Shown in pieces: positions 1 through 11,045 of a stretch of DNA of 64,000 bases. Made by a program: the position numbers and the translations under genes. The notes beneath the pieces are model-generated. The model did no database searches, had not been told where the DNA came from, and saw only the letters and a program-made list of their open reading frames with translations. The stretch comes from Adiantum capillus-veneris (Eukaryota > Streptophyta > Polypodiopsida > Polypodiales > Pteridaceae), in contig CM043947.1 in assembly GCA_014529385.2 (NCBI GenBank), positions 98,986,036 to 99,050,035 of the forward strand. The letters are read 5' to 3'. How positions within the stretch are numbered: the first letter of the stretch is position 1; the number at the start of each line of letters is the position of its first letter.

Positions 1-1254
1 TGGAATAAGAGATTGTAGAATGGAAAGAGTGGAGAATAGAGTTGCACTTCCTCCAAATAGGAGGGTTAGGAGGGAGGATGTGAAAGAGGGAGAGTTGGGG
101 TTTTCTCTACTATTGATCAAGAAAACAACATGAAGTTGAAAATATAGGTGTGTGTCCCTGCGTCTCTCCAAGGGGGGCTATTTATAGTTGTGTAGGAGTG
201 GGATTATGCTACACTTAATTAGAGTAAGTGATTAGACCTAATTAAGTGTCCTTTGACCACTCATTGAATATTGGACATAAAAGGGACTATTTATTCACCA
301 AAAATATCATTTTAGACCGTGAAGGCTCCATAGGGGTGCATAATGTAGGTGGGCCCCACCATGAGGCCCTACGGGTGGCTCCTACGGGGTATCTCAACTT
401 GTCTATCTTGGCATTTAGAAAGCATCTTTAGGTTGGTCCCATCACATGCAAGTGACCTTGAACACTCATTGCTCTTCTAGAAGATGAGTAGGGGAAAGAT
501 AAGATCTCACCCTCTTGATTTACTTGATTTACAGTTCCCTTTTGCTGCGAATCTCACAAATTTACACTATTTTGACCATAACTTTTTACCTGTAGCTCGG
601 AATGACATGCTTCAAAAGGAAAAATTGACCTTCTCAACATGTTTGATATGAATTTGGACTATTATTCACACTTATACACCAAGGAATTGGGTTTGGAAGG
701 TCCACACTAGGCTAGGGAACCTTTTGCTTCCAAGTCTTCTTGTATGGGCCCTTTGCTTGTATGCATCAAAGGGGAATCATGCTTTTTCAAAAGGCTATGA
801 TGCTTAAACAAATAGAGGAGGGCCCAATATTATTTTCTTGTGAAAAGAATATACAATTGGAGTCTTTTTGAAAGGAGAGAAACTATATGTATATTCTTAA
901 GAGATATTGGGCCACCTATGTAGGGGGCATAGAAGACTTGTAGAGAGGGACCATAATCTTTGGTAAAGACAAGTGGAGAGTTGATTTCTATGGGAATTTA
1001 TCTATATGGGGTGGAAGATGGATATATTATTTTTCTACTACTAATTCACAAGAGTTAAGAAAGTTTGGGGGTATATAGTTGGTTATTGTATGCTTATTCT
1101 ATTTACAAAGCAAAAAAGAAAAGGGTGGTAATATAAATATATGACTAAGGTGACATTTTTGGGAAGAGTATAATGTATGTGTCGCCACAAAGGTTAAACA
1201 AAGAGGGGGAATTTACTCTAGATAACTTAATAGCGTAGAAAAATATATACACAT
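1..1254. other. No gene seen; possible promoter remnant
   Basis: No credible reading frame was found on either strand. At 178-187 the bases ctatttatag read as a TATA box (CTATAAATAG) on the minus strand. A similar TATA box is seen in the minus-strand LTR at the right end of the window, so this may be the edge of an LTR promoter facing left. The rest is AT-rich and unassigned. Confidence 0.35.
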
Positions 1255-2330
1255 ATGAGGAAGAGGACGTTGAGTAGGCTGACAAATGTTGCAAAAAGAT
1301 GGTTACCATTTTATGCCACTCAATACATAAAGCACCAAGGTAGGAGTTTTGTGATTCTTTCTCTTTATGTGAATGATACAAGCCTTGTTTCCAATAATTT
1401 GGGATTTCTTCAACAATTGAAAATTTTTAGGTCTTCTGCATTTGATATGGTGGATTTGGGAGAGATTCACTCATGTCTTGGCATTTAGATTCAAAGAAAC
1501 CACCCAAAAGGTATTTTATTCCTTTGAGAGTCAAAGTTTATTGCAGGTACTATTAAAAAATTTGGTATGGAATCAACACATTCGGCCAACACACCTTGTT
1601 TTGTGAGTTCTACAAAGAACACTTTTGACAGTGGCAGTCAACTTGTCACAAATCAAGCTTATGCTAACTTGATTGGATGTCTTCAGTTTTTTGGCATGAA
1701 CACTCACCCTGATATTTTGTTTTTTTCTAATTATCTTGCACAACATCTTGCATGCTCTTCTCTTAAGCATTGGTCTGCAACAAAGCATGTACTGAAATAA
1801 TTAAAAGGCACAACAGATTTTGGTTTGGTCTATCAATGACAATTGACATCGGATTCAATGCAATATCTTTCTCTTTTGGGTTACAAAGCGTGCTCACATC
1901 TATCTATGCAATCTACTGGGAAGTTCTTCTTAAATGGTGGTCTTCTTTCTTGGATTAGCAAGAAACAATGATGAGTTGCAGTTTCTATGACTGAGTCAGA
2001 ATATTTTGCGGCATCACTTGCAGCTCGTGAGCTAATCTGGTTTTGAAAAATTCTCATTGATATTGGTCACTCTCCTCTTTCTATCCCCACCCTTGCGGTG
2101 TGACAACTAGAGTGCTATTAGTCTTGCAAAATACTATGCTCAATGTAATAAGTCAAAATACATTGTTGTCCATTATCATTATGCCAAGTATGCAGTATGC
2201 AAAGGCACAATAACGGTTGAACACTGTCCAAGTGACCAGATGATTGCAGACATTCTTACCAAAGGTCTCAACGAGTCATGTTTCATCCTCTTGTGCTCGG
2301 AGTTTGGAGTTGCTTCGACCTCACTCTTTT
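1255..2330 (+). pseudogene. Ty1-copia pol remnant: RT end and RNase H
   Basis: This is a decayed copia polyprotein. The frame at 1255-1488 carries ILSLYVNDTSLVSNN and then DMVDLGEIHSCLGI. These correspond to the YVDD catalytic strand (here YVND, so one catalytic aspartate is replaced) and the following copia 'DLG..H.FLGI' block. The frame at 1567-1800 carries the 'ANLIGCLQF...THPDILF' block that precedes copia RNase H. A frame at 1987-2040 gives MTESEYFAASLAARELIW, the typical RNase H 'T.AEY.A' motif. Stops and frame changes separate the three blocks, and gag, protease and integrase are absent. The copia assignment is firm; the clade is not determined. It lies just upstream of a polypurine tract and an LTR in the correct order. 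Confidence 0.85.
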
Positions 2331-2595
2331 TAGATTAGCTTCTCTGCTAGACAGTTTTGTAAATAAGACATTGTAATCCTATACGTAACATGCACTAGGC
2401 ACAATCCACACTTGCACACTGAGATCTCTGAGTCACTTGTGTATTTGTACATAGATACACAATTCAATTTCACATCATCATCACTAGTTCATATCTCCAC
2501 ATTGTATAGGGGCTTTGGTTTTTCCCTTGAACTCCCAAGGGTTTTTTCATCAAGACATTTTTATCAAGAGCTAGAGACTTTTGTTTGAGTGGGGG

Positions 2596-2737
2596 TGTTG
2601 AAGCTAATATATGGCTCACTCTACTCAACTTGGTCTCACCTATATATTTGTTATTTGTTCTCGATATAAATCAGTATTTGGGAGCATACATGGTGTGTCT
2701 CCTGTGTCATCTCTCTCTTTCTCTCTACATCTCTACA
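2596..2737 (+). repeat. Short copia 3' LTR with preceding polypurine tract
   Basis: A 142-bp LTR starts with TGTTG directly after the polypurine tract gagtggggg (2587-2595) and ends ctctaca. It aligns along most of its length with the LTR at 5186-5316, and its upstream flank matches that of the LTR at 24532. In both upstream flanks the run tttttcccttga is followed by aagggttttttcatc. With the pol remnant upstream it is the 3' LTR of that element. The 5' LTR is not in place. Confidence 0.75.
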
Positions 2738-3224
2738 ATATGTAAACACGCATGCATGCAAATAAATAAAACATTTATATTAATTTGCCTACAATCTAAA
2801 TACACTATGAGCACGCACACACACACACACATTTTCAAATGTTTTTTTTCTAATTTATCATTCACAACATAAGAAATAGTAGGCGCTAAGGTAATGTGAT
2901 AACATAAACAATTCCTCTATTTGCTAGTGGGTATTGTGCGTGTGAGAGACAATAATAGCCATTATATTTAGCTAGTTACTTCTTTGTGTCTTCTTGGTGT
3001 TTTTCATAATATTTATGGGGTGATCATCAAAGCCCTACCAACTAAACATTGTGTCTTAATTTTCAGATCATCACACGAATTGTTACTTTCTTTTTTTATG
3101 TTTGACTCTTAAAATCGACGGACCTTTTATAAAACTAAGAAAAGTACTTGTTTTAACGATAAAAAGATTGTTCTAATTACTCGAAACTTTGCAATAATAC
3201 TTTCTTTCATTTTGTTTAATGTAG
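2738..3224. other. Intergenic, no gene seen
   Basis: AT-rich sequence with a short CA repeat near 2817-2831. The last bases before 3225 (tttgtttaatgtag) look like a plant intron 3' splice site for the protease fragment that follows. Confidence 0.4.
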
Positions 3225-3670
3225 CGAACCGGTGTACTCCTTGATAGTGGATCATCATTGTCTCACTTTCCTCCTCTTAACTTGTTCATAACATGTTGAA
3301 AAATGCAATACGTTTTGCAATGCAAACATCCGGATATCATGATTTTACTCAAAGATATCCTATTTTTGACACATGTTATACAGTTCCATTTGAAGATTTG
3401 AACCTTGGTCCTGGACTTCCTCTCTTAGAGATTTTATTTGAAAATGGGGTCTCTCTACCACTTGAAAGCTACAACTTGTTTGTGTACCATGCAAAGATAC
3501 AAGCTCATTGCATCAACATCCTAGCTCCAATCCTAAACAGTGAACGCACTTGGAGTTTCATTGGTAACTACCAAATGCAAGGGATCGAATGGACGTTGGA
3601 CCTTGTTAACGAGAAGATTGGATTTCGCAGAGGAGATTGCCTAGAGTATGACTTATTCTCAAGATCTTAG
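3225..3670 (+). pseudogene. Nepenthesin-type aspartyl protease, C-terminal fragment
   Basis: This matches the C-terminal half of plant A1B (nepenthesin-like, TAXi_C) aspartyl proteases. These are usually secreted or vacuolar peptidases with two catalytic aspartates. The piece begins after a splice-acceptor-like ttaatgtag and reads GVLLDSGSSLSHFP, which is the second catalytic Asp motif (DSG at 3243-3251). After a shift of frame near 3270-3281 it continues LVHNMLKNAI, FDTCY, SFIGNYQMQGIEWTLDL and KIGFRRGDC, ending at TAG 3668-3670. These are the family's 'FDTCY', 'SIIGN.QQQ' and 'IGF....C' blocks. The N-terminal DTGS half is not visible upstream. The frame shift and missing N-terminus argue for a gene fragment or pseudogene, although an assembly error in a real last exon is possible. 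It is the only recognisable non-transposon protein in the window. Confidence 0.75.
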
Positions 3671-5185
3671 CAATAGATTTTGTTTTCCTTCAGTTTTGCT
3701 TGAAATCAATTATGGTTGTTTTAAAGTTTCTCCACAATCTAGGAGTTCATTTTGAATTTTTTCCCTTGAGTTTTAAATTTTGGTTCATGGCACTCTTAAG
3801 GAGCCACTTTTGAGGGTGTTAAGGAGAGATTTTTGAAAAGTTTTATACGTAGAAAATACAAGATTTAATGCAAGGAAAAATATTGATTCTTTGAGTATGT
3901 AGAGATCTCATTGTTTTTATGCTCGTTGAAGCCTGCTGATTGAAGAGAAAGTGAAAAAAATGATTGTTTTTTATGTTTTTCATCATTAATTTTGTAGAAC
4001 ATGCCAGCTTGCAAGTTGCTTTGAAGAGAATCTCAAGATGTGACTTTTTGGCACCACACAACCATTGACGAATGTGACAAGGCAACCAAATTCATGTGAG
4101 ATGAGCCCACACATATTCAAAGCTAATTAAAAGCTACGAGTTGTTGAAAATGGCCAAAAATTGTGGAGTTTTTAAAAATAATAAAAAGAAATTGTTATAT
4201 TTTCACATTTGCACCTATTGAATATTTGTATTATCGTTTAGTTGTCATGTGTAGGACACCTCCTTTTAACCATATTTTCACCTTGCTAACCTAGAACACT
4301 TGAATCGGCCTATGAAAATAGCCACTTTTTGACTAGCTATTCTTGGTGATGGCTTCTACCACTAGAGGAATCTGCACAATTGTTATTGTGATTGAGGGTA
4401 TGATCGTGATTGTGAGTGCAAGACTCGGGGGGGGGGGGGGGGGGGGGGGGGGTCACTTAATAATTATGTGACTATCACGTGAGTGCAGCAGAAGGGGTAA
4501 TTAAATTTCATTTTTTCTCACAGTTTCACATACAGAATGGTACTCTAAAAGGTAATTGAAAAAATAATTACAGACTGAAAAGAAAAAGGGTGTATTTTAT
4601 TTATATCAAAATTCACAGATAAGGATTTTTATAAATAGTTCTTGAACACACACGATATACACAATTTATACACAGTGACCCTCTTGAGGTGCAAGTGTGT
4701 GTCTGAGCTTAGGATTGGTAGTGAGGTTGAGATGCTATTGAGAGTGAAATAACTCGAACGTGGCTGGGAGGTTATCAAAAGATCTATGCTCCTTTTGTAA
4801 TCATCATACATCAATACATATGCTTTACACTCAAGAGATCGATTAAATAAAAATGTCATATTATTGATGGCGATGGTGTGCCCAAAATTTAACAAAATCA
4901 AATTTTAAATTTTTGATGGAAATTCTGATGCCTATACCGGCATTTGCATCGGCACCCCCGGAAAAAAATAGATCCCACACATCCTCACTTGCTGCAAATC
5001 TGGTGATGTCGGGCTTGCCTGGCTTAGGAAATCTACTCACACACTCTGCTACATCAACAAAGTAAGTTTCTTTTTTAGATTTTTAGTAGATTTCTTTGTT
5101 TTTCTTTTGTGTGTGTGTGTGTGTTGCAAGTTTGGCGGCTATGTGAGAGTCATCTATCATTCTATTCTTTTGCATAACACATATG
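3671..5185. other. Intergenic, no gene seen
   Basis: No coding region or recognisable repeat family was found here apart from the poly-G run at 4427-4452. The short reading frames show no family motif. Confidence 0.4.
4427..4452 (+). repeat. Homopolymer of 26 G
   Basis: An uninterrupted G run lies between agactc and tcactt. The only comparable run (59515-59532) is the polypurine tract of an LTR element, but no LTR start follows this one. It is a candidate quadruplex-forming site or a sequencing slip. Confidence 0.9.
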
Positions 5186-5316
5186 TGTTGGAGCTATATA
5201 TGCCTCACTTTACTCAACTCGGTCTCACCTATATATTTGTATCTTGTCCTCAATATGAATGTGTTTGGGAGCATAGATGGTGTGTCTCTTGTCTTGTGTC
5301 TCTCTACATCTCAACA
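5186..5316 (+). repeat. Short copia LTR, followed by a PBS
   Basis: A 131-bp LTR begins TGTTGGAG and ends TCAACA, so the ends are an inverted TGTT/AACA. It is the same family as the LTR at 2596-2737. A primer-binding site follows at once, so this is a 5' LTR. Its internal region is lost after about 200 bp, where the next element begins at 5537. Confidence 0.75.
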
Positions 5317-5334
5317 TGGTATCAAAGCGGTAAC
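5317..5334 (+). other. Primer-binding site (initiator Met tRNA type)
   Basis: TGGTATCAAAGCGGTAAC directly abuts the LTR end. It resembles the common plant TGGTATCAGAGC site complementary to the 3' end of initiator methionine tRNA, with one A for G difference. It primes minus-strand cDNA synthesis. Confidence 0.75.
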
Positions 5335-5536
5335 GAGATCACACAAAGATTCAATTCATGGTGACAAAACAGAGTATATGTATGCTATTCACGAGTAAGA
5401 TTTAGAATTGCTACAAATTTTATTTTAGAGAATGATTCTTGTTAATTGTGGATGTTTTGTGTTAAGAAGAATATGATTAGTGTTTTGTGTGGTGTTTATT
5501 GCTAGCTGATATAATGAATTGTTGATTACATTTTCT

Positions 5537-5803
5537 TGTTGGCGTTCGGTTCAAGCCCTCAATCACTTATTTTGGTGTCAGCCCGTGGGAAACACCCTAG
5601 AGGCATGCAGCTAGAAGAGCCAGTTTGCATGGACAAATCCGTTTATATGTAAGGGTTTTACACAAACAATTATAGCATATAGTGTTTTTCTATCGTGCAC
5701 TGTCGACTCTCTCTCTCTTCTCTCGTTTTTTTCTCTGTTTCTCTTTGCTTCTCCACGCCATGGCAACTCCAAGGTATCATCCACCCTAGATCCAATCACA
5801 ACA
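5537..5803 (+). repeat. 5' LTR of the small element
   Basis: It starts TGTTGGCG and ends ATCACAACA. It matches 6909-7178 through shared blocks such as ttcaagccctcaatc and aagggttttacacaaacaat, with a pyrimidine-rich CT stretch near 5708. A few extra bases after TGTTGG distinguish it from the right copy. Confidence 0.8.
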
Positions 5804-5805
5804 TC

Positions 5806-5823
5806 TGGTATCAGAGCTCAAGG
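5806..5823 (+). other. Primer-binding site (initiator Met tRNA)
   Basis: TGGTATCAGAGCTCAAGG lies two bases after the LTR end. The first 12 bases are the canonical plant initiator-Met PBS. Confidence 0.85.
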
Positions 5824-6908
5824 TGACATCCTTGGCAAGCGCAGGCGGTTGCATCTTGACATGCTTCCTTAGAGCACGTGTTGGAGGCAAGGAAAATCTC
5901 TTAGGTGGTGAAGCCGGCGTCGAGTTTTGCATGCAATAGCTCTCAGGAAGTGAGTGGAGAAGGTCGGTGATACGTTTGGCAAGGCGGAACCTCACCTTTG
6001 TAGTAGAAATTTTAAAGCATTTCCAAAATCCTTGTACACCAGGATGCAACACACTGTGTTCTAAACTACTGCTAATTGTAGAGCTTGGCCAAAATTGCAA
6101 AGCTTGTGGATGGTGCGCAACTCCATGGTTTGGTGATAACAGAGACACAGGGAACAATCTAGCCAGCACAGAGTTGTTGCTCACGTGGTGCTTCAGAGAG
6201 CTCAAGAGGGTGTGTGGTTTGCAATAGATTTTTCTAGTTTTATATATTACACTATTCTTAAATAGTGGCCATCTCATTTAAGCCCCTAAGAAAGTGGGTC
6301 TTCACACCGTGTTGGTCAAGATCGTGAAGCCGATTCACACAGTTTTAACCATTATAGAATCCAATTTTGATTGTATGTGACAATCTGATCCACAATCTTC
6401 AAGGCCGTGACCCAAAAATAGCAGAAGCAAGTTCAGATTGATCTCTTTCAACTCAATTTTCTGCCAATATTCTTCAACTGCTTTTCAATTGAATTGTCCT
6501 AGCTAAAAGTCATGTTTTGTCATGATGTCATAGGTCTGTTATGATTTTATCTGTTGTTAGTCATGCAATGATAAAAACTTTGTACGGGTTGGACATTGCC
6601 AGAATACAAAAGTGGTAAGACCTCCCAAAAACATTTGTTCTCAACCCATTTTTTGTTTTGCTTCTAGTAAGGTTACTGGGTACACCTTAAACCCAAGGTT
6701 TGTCAATGAACCAAAAACATTTATTGGTAGCTAATTTTTTGACCTACACCCTATTGTTCAAGGGGGGGTTCTACTATCATAGCACCAGGTTATGGATACA
6801 CCAGAAATCCTTGGTTGTGAGCGAACCTAAAACTCACAGTTGCCGAGTATACCAAAAACTTGAGATATCATGAGAGTTGCCTGTCTAGTTCGGTCTTGAG
6901 GGGGGGAT
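5824..6908. other. Internal region of the small element; unrecognised frames
   Basis: The region has no retroviral domain. The stretch 5786-6277 is open on the minus strand for 163 codons, and 5967-6227 is open on the plus strand for 86 codons. Neither product has a motif I recognise. The GC content of this stretch looks higher than its surroundings, which would fit a captured host-gene piece, but that is only inference. The end holds the polypurine tract. Confidence 0.4.
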
Positions 6909-7178
6909 TGTTGGGTTCAAGCCCTCAATCGGTTATTTTGGTCATGTCAGCCTGTGTGAAATCCCTCAAAGGCATGCAATTAGAAGAGCTGGTTTGCATG
7001 GCCAAATCCTTTTAATTTATATGTAAGGGTTTTACACAAACAATTATAACATATAGCTTTTTTCTCTCGTACAGTGTCGACTCTCTCTCTCTCCTCTCTC
7101 GTTCATTCTCTGTTTCTGTGCGCTTCTCCATGCTATGTCAGCTCCAAGGTATCATCCACCCTAGCTCCACTCACAACA
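6909..7178 (+). repeat. 3' LTR of the small element
   Basis: It begins TGTTGGGTTC directly after the polypurine tract and ends ACTCACAACA, colinear with 5537-5803. The differences between the copies are scattered substitutions and small indels, so the insertion is not recent. Confidence 0.8.
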
Positions 7179-7398
7179 GCTCATTTGTCTTTTGATACTT
7201 TGAAGTTTGTCTCAAATTTTGGGGGTCTTCTGCTCAAAATTTGGAGAAATGGGAAAAGAACGATGGTCGATGCGCAATTGTATTTTTCATCTAAAACTTG
7301 TTCGTCTCCTTGAGCTCTTCAATTTGAGTTCTAGGTTTGCATCAATCGGAGTTCGCAACAGAAAGCTATGCTGTTTTTTCTATAATGGAGCTTGACGC

Positions 7399-8587
7399 TG
7401 TCGTGCTGTGGCATGTACATAGTGTGAAAAAAACCATTCACCTCACTCTTGACACTTCTCAAGGTATGTAAATAAAAGCAATCATGTACATATTGTGATA
7501 TATGTTAAAGCGTCTACTGCGGTCATTATCATGTACATACCTATCCGGGGAGTCGTGGCCCTGGATGTGGCGCATTTGCATGCTTTTCCACTTGAAAAGA
7601 TGATTAATTTGGTTTTATAATGTATATATTCCAAGTGTTTCATGGTGGCACACTCATCTCGCCTATAAAGACTGATGCGGGCAAAAACTGCCAAAAATAG
7701 GAGTTAACAGGTGCCATTGCAAAATTGCATGAAAAGTGGCCCAAAATGATATATTGATGTAAAATGATTCTTATATATTCTTTTTATGCTTATGCGAGTG
7801 ATCCCACAAATTTAGGGATTTTTTTGACTTCGTTTGGGATTTTTCGCGTAAAAAATGACATTTTTTGGGTCAAAAATGAGCTAGTTTTGGTCCAAAGTGG
7901 CAAAATGGCCAAGATTTGACACATCAGCTAAAAATTCCATCGGTAAGAGAGAGAGGGATGCTTCTACAGAGAAAACCATCAATTTTTCACTACTTTGTAA
8001 TAGCTTCCATGGTTGCTCAATCTATGTGTGCTACAGTCCCGCCTTTTCGGAATCTTGTATCTGAGCTAGTGAGGGAGTGAATTAGGGTTTCCCCTTATCA
8101 AAATGGTGTTTGGGATTCAATATAGAAGCTCTTAAATCTCTACAAAAACAGAAAATGGTCGTCGTGAAGGTGGAAGCTCAAGCATTTCTTCCAACTGTTT
8201 GATGTTACGACTATGTAATTGGGGACAAGGATACATGATACCATGAAAGAGGTTTGGGTTTTGATTGATAATTGTGCTTGTATGAGCATCAAGGTTTCAT
8301 GGCTGAAATATTAGTGTTTCCCAATGGTCTTATTAAATGAAATTGAATGTGATTTGGTGATCCTCTTATCATGCTCTCGACTACGAGAACAAGCAGACTC
8401 CAAGCACGATAGGAAAGAGGGTTTGTGACTTTGGTATCATGAACGCTCTTAGATTTTCTATCACCCTTAGAAAGAGGGCTGGTGATTCTCTCCAAATGCC
8501 TTTTCACAAATTGTTTGTGATTCTCATCATGAACTCTCACAGCCAGAGGGTTTGCAGCTTCCCAGCTAGACCACACACATTCCGACA
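7399..8587 (+). repeat. 5' LTR of gypsy element G5 (family TGTCGTGC...GACA)
   Basis: This roughly 1.19 kb LTR starts TGTCGTGCTG and ends TTCCGACA. It aligns with 61509-62377 over shared blocks such as agctagtgagggagt and gaggtttgggttttgatt. The family's start and end are also those of the G3 LTR. A PBS-like site follows after four bases. The 3' LTR of this element is not in the window, since its pol runs into another element near 12980. Confidence 0.8.
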
Positions 8588-8591
8588 TTTC

Positions 8592-8609
8592 TAGTGAACC
8601 CGACACAAA
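8592..8609 (+). other. Degenerate primer-binding site
   Basis: TAGTGAACCCGACACAAA corresponds to TGGTGAACCCGACG seen at 34766 and 62382, with G to A at its second base. The tRNA it pairs with was not identified. Confidence 0.65.
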
Positions 8610-8656
8610 GTTGCTGGGGTGGGATTTTGTTAATTGATCTAGAGACTTTTTAAGCC

Positions 8657-10110
8657 ATGGAAGAAAATCAAGAGACACATGGGATGCACTTTGATCCTGC
8701 AGTCATGCATATGTTTCAAGCATGTTCCATGTACATGCAGCAACAACAAGCAGAAGAAAGAAGAAAGATTTCAACCACAAAAGCACTACAGTCCATTGTG
8801 AAGAGAATTGACTAGTTTGATGGCAAGGAAATCACAAAGTATCGTCAAGATTATATGAAGGAAATGGAGTTGAACCGAGTGTGTGAGGAAGACATGGTTC
8901 AAAGTTTTGAGCTAGTTTGTGTCCCAGAGATCAGAGACCGTATTAGGCAAATTCAAAATGCTCATGGAAGAAATTGGGAGGAATTCAAACTTGCTCTTAA
9001 AGAATACTAATTTATGGAGGACTCTGAGAGGGTGACCAAATGAAATTTCTTAGATCGGGTTGCAAAGCCTAAAGAAGGGATTTCTTCTACAGAGCTTCTC
9101 AGAGAGTTTGAGCGACGCTATGCTCAACTATCACAAACTGAACAAGCTTCCTTGGATAGGGAGAAGGTAGCACTTTTCCTACAAGCATCGGACAAAGAAA
9201 TTGGAGCTTCTCTTGGAATACAAAGATGCAGAGCAAGGTTTGAAGACAAGGTGGAATGATGTACAAGATGCAGCCTCCCTATTGACAAAAAGACAACGCA
9301 GAAGAGACAAGATGGTGGTGAACAATGGTGCTCCAGTTCCTACTATTACTCAGAAGCAGCCAAAACCTTCTATTGTAGCTTCTAAGGATGATGGGTCTAT
9401 GTTTAAAGAACTTGTGAAGGGCATACGCGAGGTGAAATTAAAGCTAGCAAGGCTTGAAGAAAAGGGGAAAACGTTTGGACAATCATCAAGTCAAAGACCT
9501 CAAAACAGAGAGGGATTTGTAAATAGGTGCATCTGGTGTGACATCCCAGACCATCCATGAAGGGACTGTGAAAGATTCAAAGATGCCTTGGGTAAAGATC
9601 TTGTCTTCTTCAAAGAAGAGAAGATACATCTTAGTGATAGGGAAGCCCTTGGTGACCAACTTTGGTAAAGGAGGGATGAAGAAGCTAGTTGAGGACATGA
9701 AAACCAGTCATGCTATCTCAATGGTTAAAGCAGCACCATTTGGCTTAAAGGCTGGTCAAGTCATGCTCAAAGGGTCAAAATATATTGAATACGTGAGTGA
9801 GGATTGTGAAGATGTCTGGCCATCAGTGATGGAGTTAGCTGTGAAGGGAAAGTGGACTAAAGAAGTGTTACATGAACCAGGACATTGCATCCGTCTTGAG
9901 ACTGGGTGGAATGAACCTGTAGATGATTTGTCAGTGCATGCCTACATTGCAAAGTGTCAAGGAAACAAGGAACTTGTTGAAGAAAAACGTAGGAGAGAAA
10001 ATGGGGATGAAGGCCCCTCAAAGAGGGGTACTAGAGGTGGAGGGAGAAAGATCCGAGTCCCTCTCAAGATCCCATGGCAAGGGAGCCTCCATCACAAGAA
10101 GTACCAATGA
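8657..10110 (+). pseudogene. Gypsy G5 gag (capsid and zinc knuckle), decayed
   Basis: The gag frame starts at ATG 8657 and is broken by stops and frame changes, for example TAG in place of a residue before FDGKEITKY. It contains a capsid-like helical region (RDRIRQIQ, GRNWEEFKLALKEY, LLREFERRYAQLSQTEQAS) and a lysine-rich basic stretch. It then has a CCHC zinc knuckle (CIWCDIPDHP...RDC, from about 9528) interrupted by TGA at 9558-9560. The GRNWEEFKLALKEY segment is related to GESWKDFQAALKCEY in the element at 62421 and to the capsid region of G3. Gag packages the RNA in virus-like particles. The state of decay means it is inactive. Confidence 0.75.
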
Positions 10111-10139
10111 GAGATGTTGCATAAAAGGAGAAGCAAGAT

Positions 10140-11010
10140 AAAGAAAAGAGCAAGGGAAAAAGCCCATCATACAAGCTACAATCAGATATTGAAGCTGCCA
10201 CAGATTTAAAGAAAGTTTTAGAGGAAAGGATCTTAAATATCAAGGTGGAGTTTACATTGGGAGAAGTCCCTGGCATTGCAAAAAGAGAGTTCCACAAGGA
10301 AATCATTGATATCATAAGAAGGAAGCGACAAGCTTTAACGGAGTCTATCCAATCAGAGGTTGGAGAGAGTGCTTCAAAGACACATGTGATACAAGTACAA
10401 CAAATAGATGAAGATGAGAATTTTGTAAGCTGCTACTAGTCTTCGGGTAGCAAAAATAGGACTGTTAAATTTGAAGATGAATATGAAGACGAAGCCACTC
10501 ATAAGAGCCACTATTCTAGAAACCATTGGGCAAGGGCTACAACAGAAACCTTGGTTAAGGTGGAAGATCTTGAGGAGCCTTATGTGGCGTTGATAGACCA
10601 TGGTCCATAGATTAAAGGGAAATTGGCCAATTGATACTGACCATGGGTGGATGATTAGGGCTGCAAACAACTCATCCGGGGATCTCTATGGTGCTTGCCC
10701 AAATGTTAATGTAACCATAGGGGATGTGAAGGGTGAGAAAAATTTCTTTGTTCAAGAGAAGTCTGGCTATCCTCTAATCCTTGGACAACCATACATCACC
10801 GCAGTGTGAATGGAGATAAAAGTATTGGATGATGGATCTGCCCATGCCAGGGTCAAAAGCAAAGATGGAAAACGAGCTATTCAATTCTTGACAGTTTGTG
10901 TTGACCATGAGCAAAATTGTGACAGCTTAAGGAACCATTCTCTACCAAAACCAGGCAAGGAGTTTCGAGATCAAAGGGAGATGAGGGGTTTTGGCCGAGT
11001 ACCATTGTAA
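10140..11010 (+). pseudogene. Gypsy G5 gag-pol linker and protease region, decayed
   Basis: Successive frames give a charged linker (REFHKEIIDIIRRKRQA), a segment ending EEPYVALIDHG and then YPLILGQPYITAV. ALIDHG sits where the aspartic protease D-S/T-G motif is expected and is altered. The 'YPLILGQPYI' block is the conserved end of Ty3-gypsy retropepsins ('LILG.P.L'). The protease would process the polyprotein. A stop follows the IDHG segment and another follows the protease block (10807-10809), so it is non-functional. Confidence 0.65.
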
Positions 11011-11045
11011 AGTGGGAGAGTAGTGGCACAAAAAGAAAAAGGTTC

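Larger units (their letters stand above)
5537..7178 (+). mobile_element. Small non-autonomous LTR retrotransposon (1.64 kb)
   Basis: Two direct repeats of about 270 bp flank an internal region of about 1.1 kb. The left copy is followed by an initiator-Met PBS, and the right copy is preceded by a purine tract (gaggggggatt, 6898-6908), so all cis signals of an LTR retrotransposon are present. No gag or pol motif is visible inside. The size is just above the usual TRIM range. The left flank (tttct) and right flank (gctca) do not match, so no target-site duplication is evident. It probably depends on proteins from another element. Confidence 0.8.

Noticed and set aside
8289-8678. 129-codon minus-strand frame in the G5 LTR, with a partly similar frame at 62103-62453
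   Set aside because: It lies wholly in LTR and PBS sequence of the other strand. The similarity between the two comes from LTR homology, and no protein family is recognisable.
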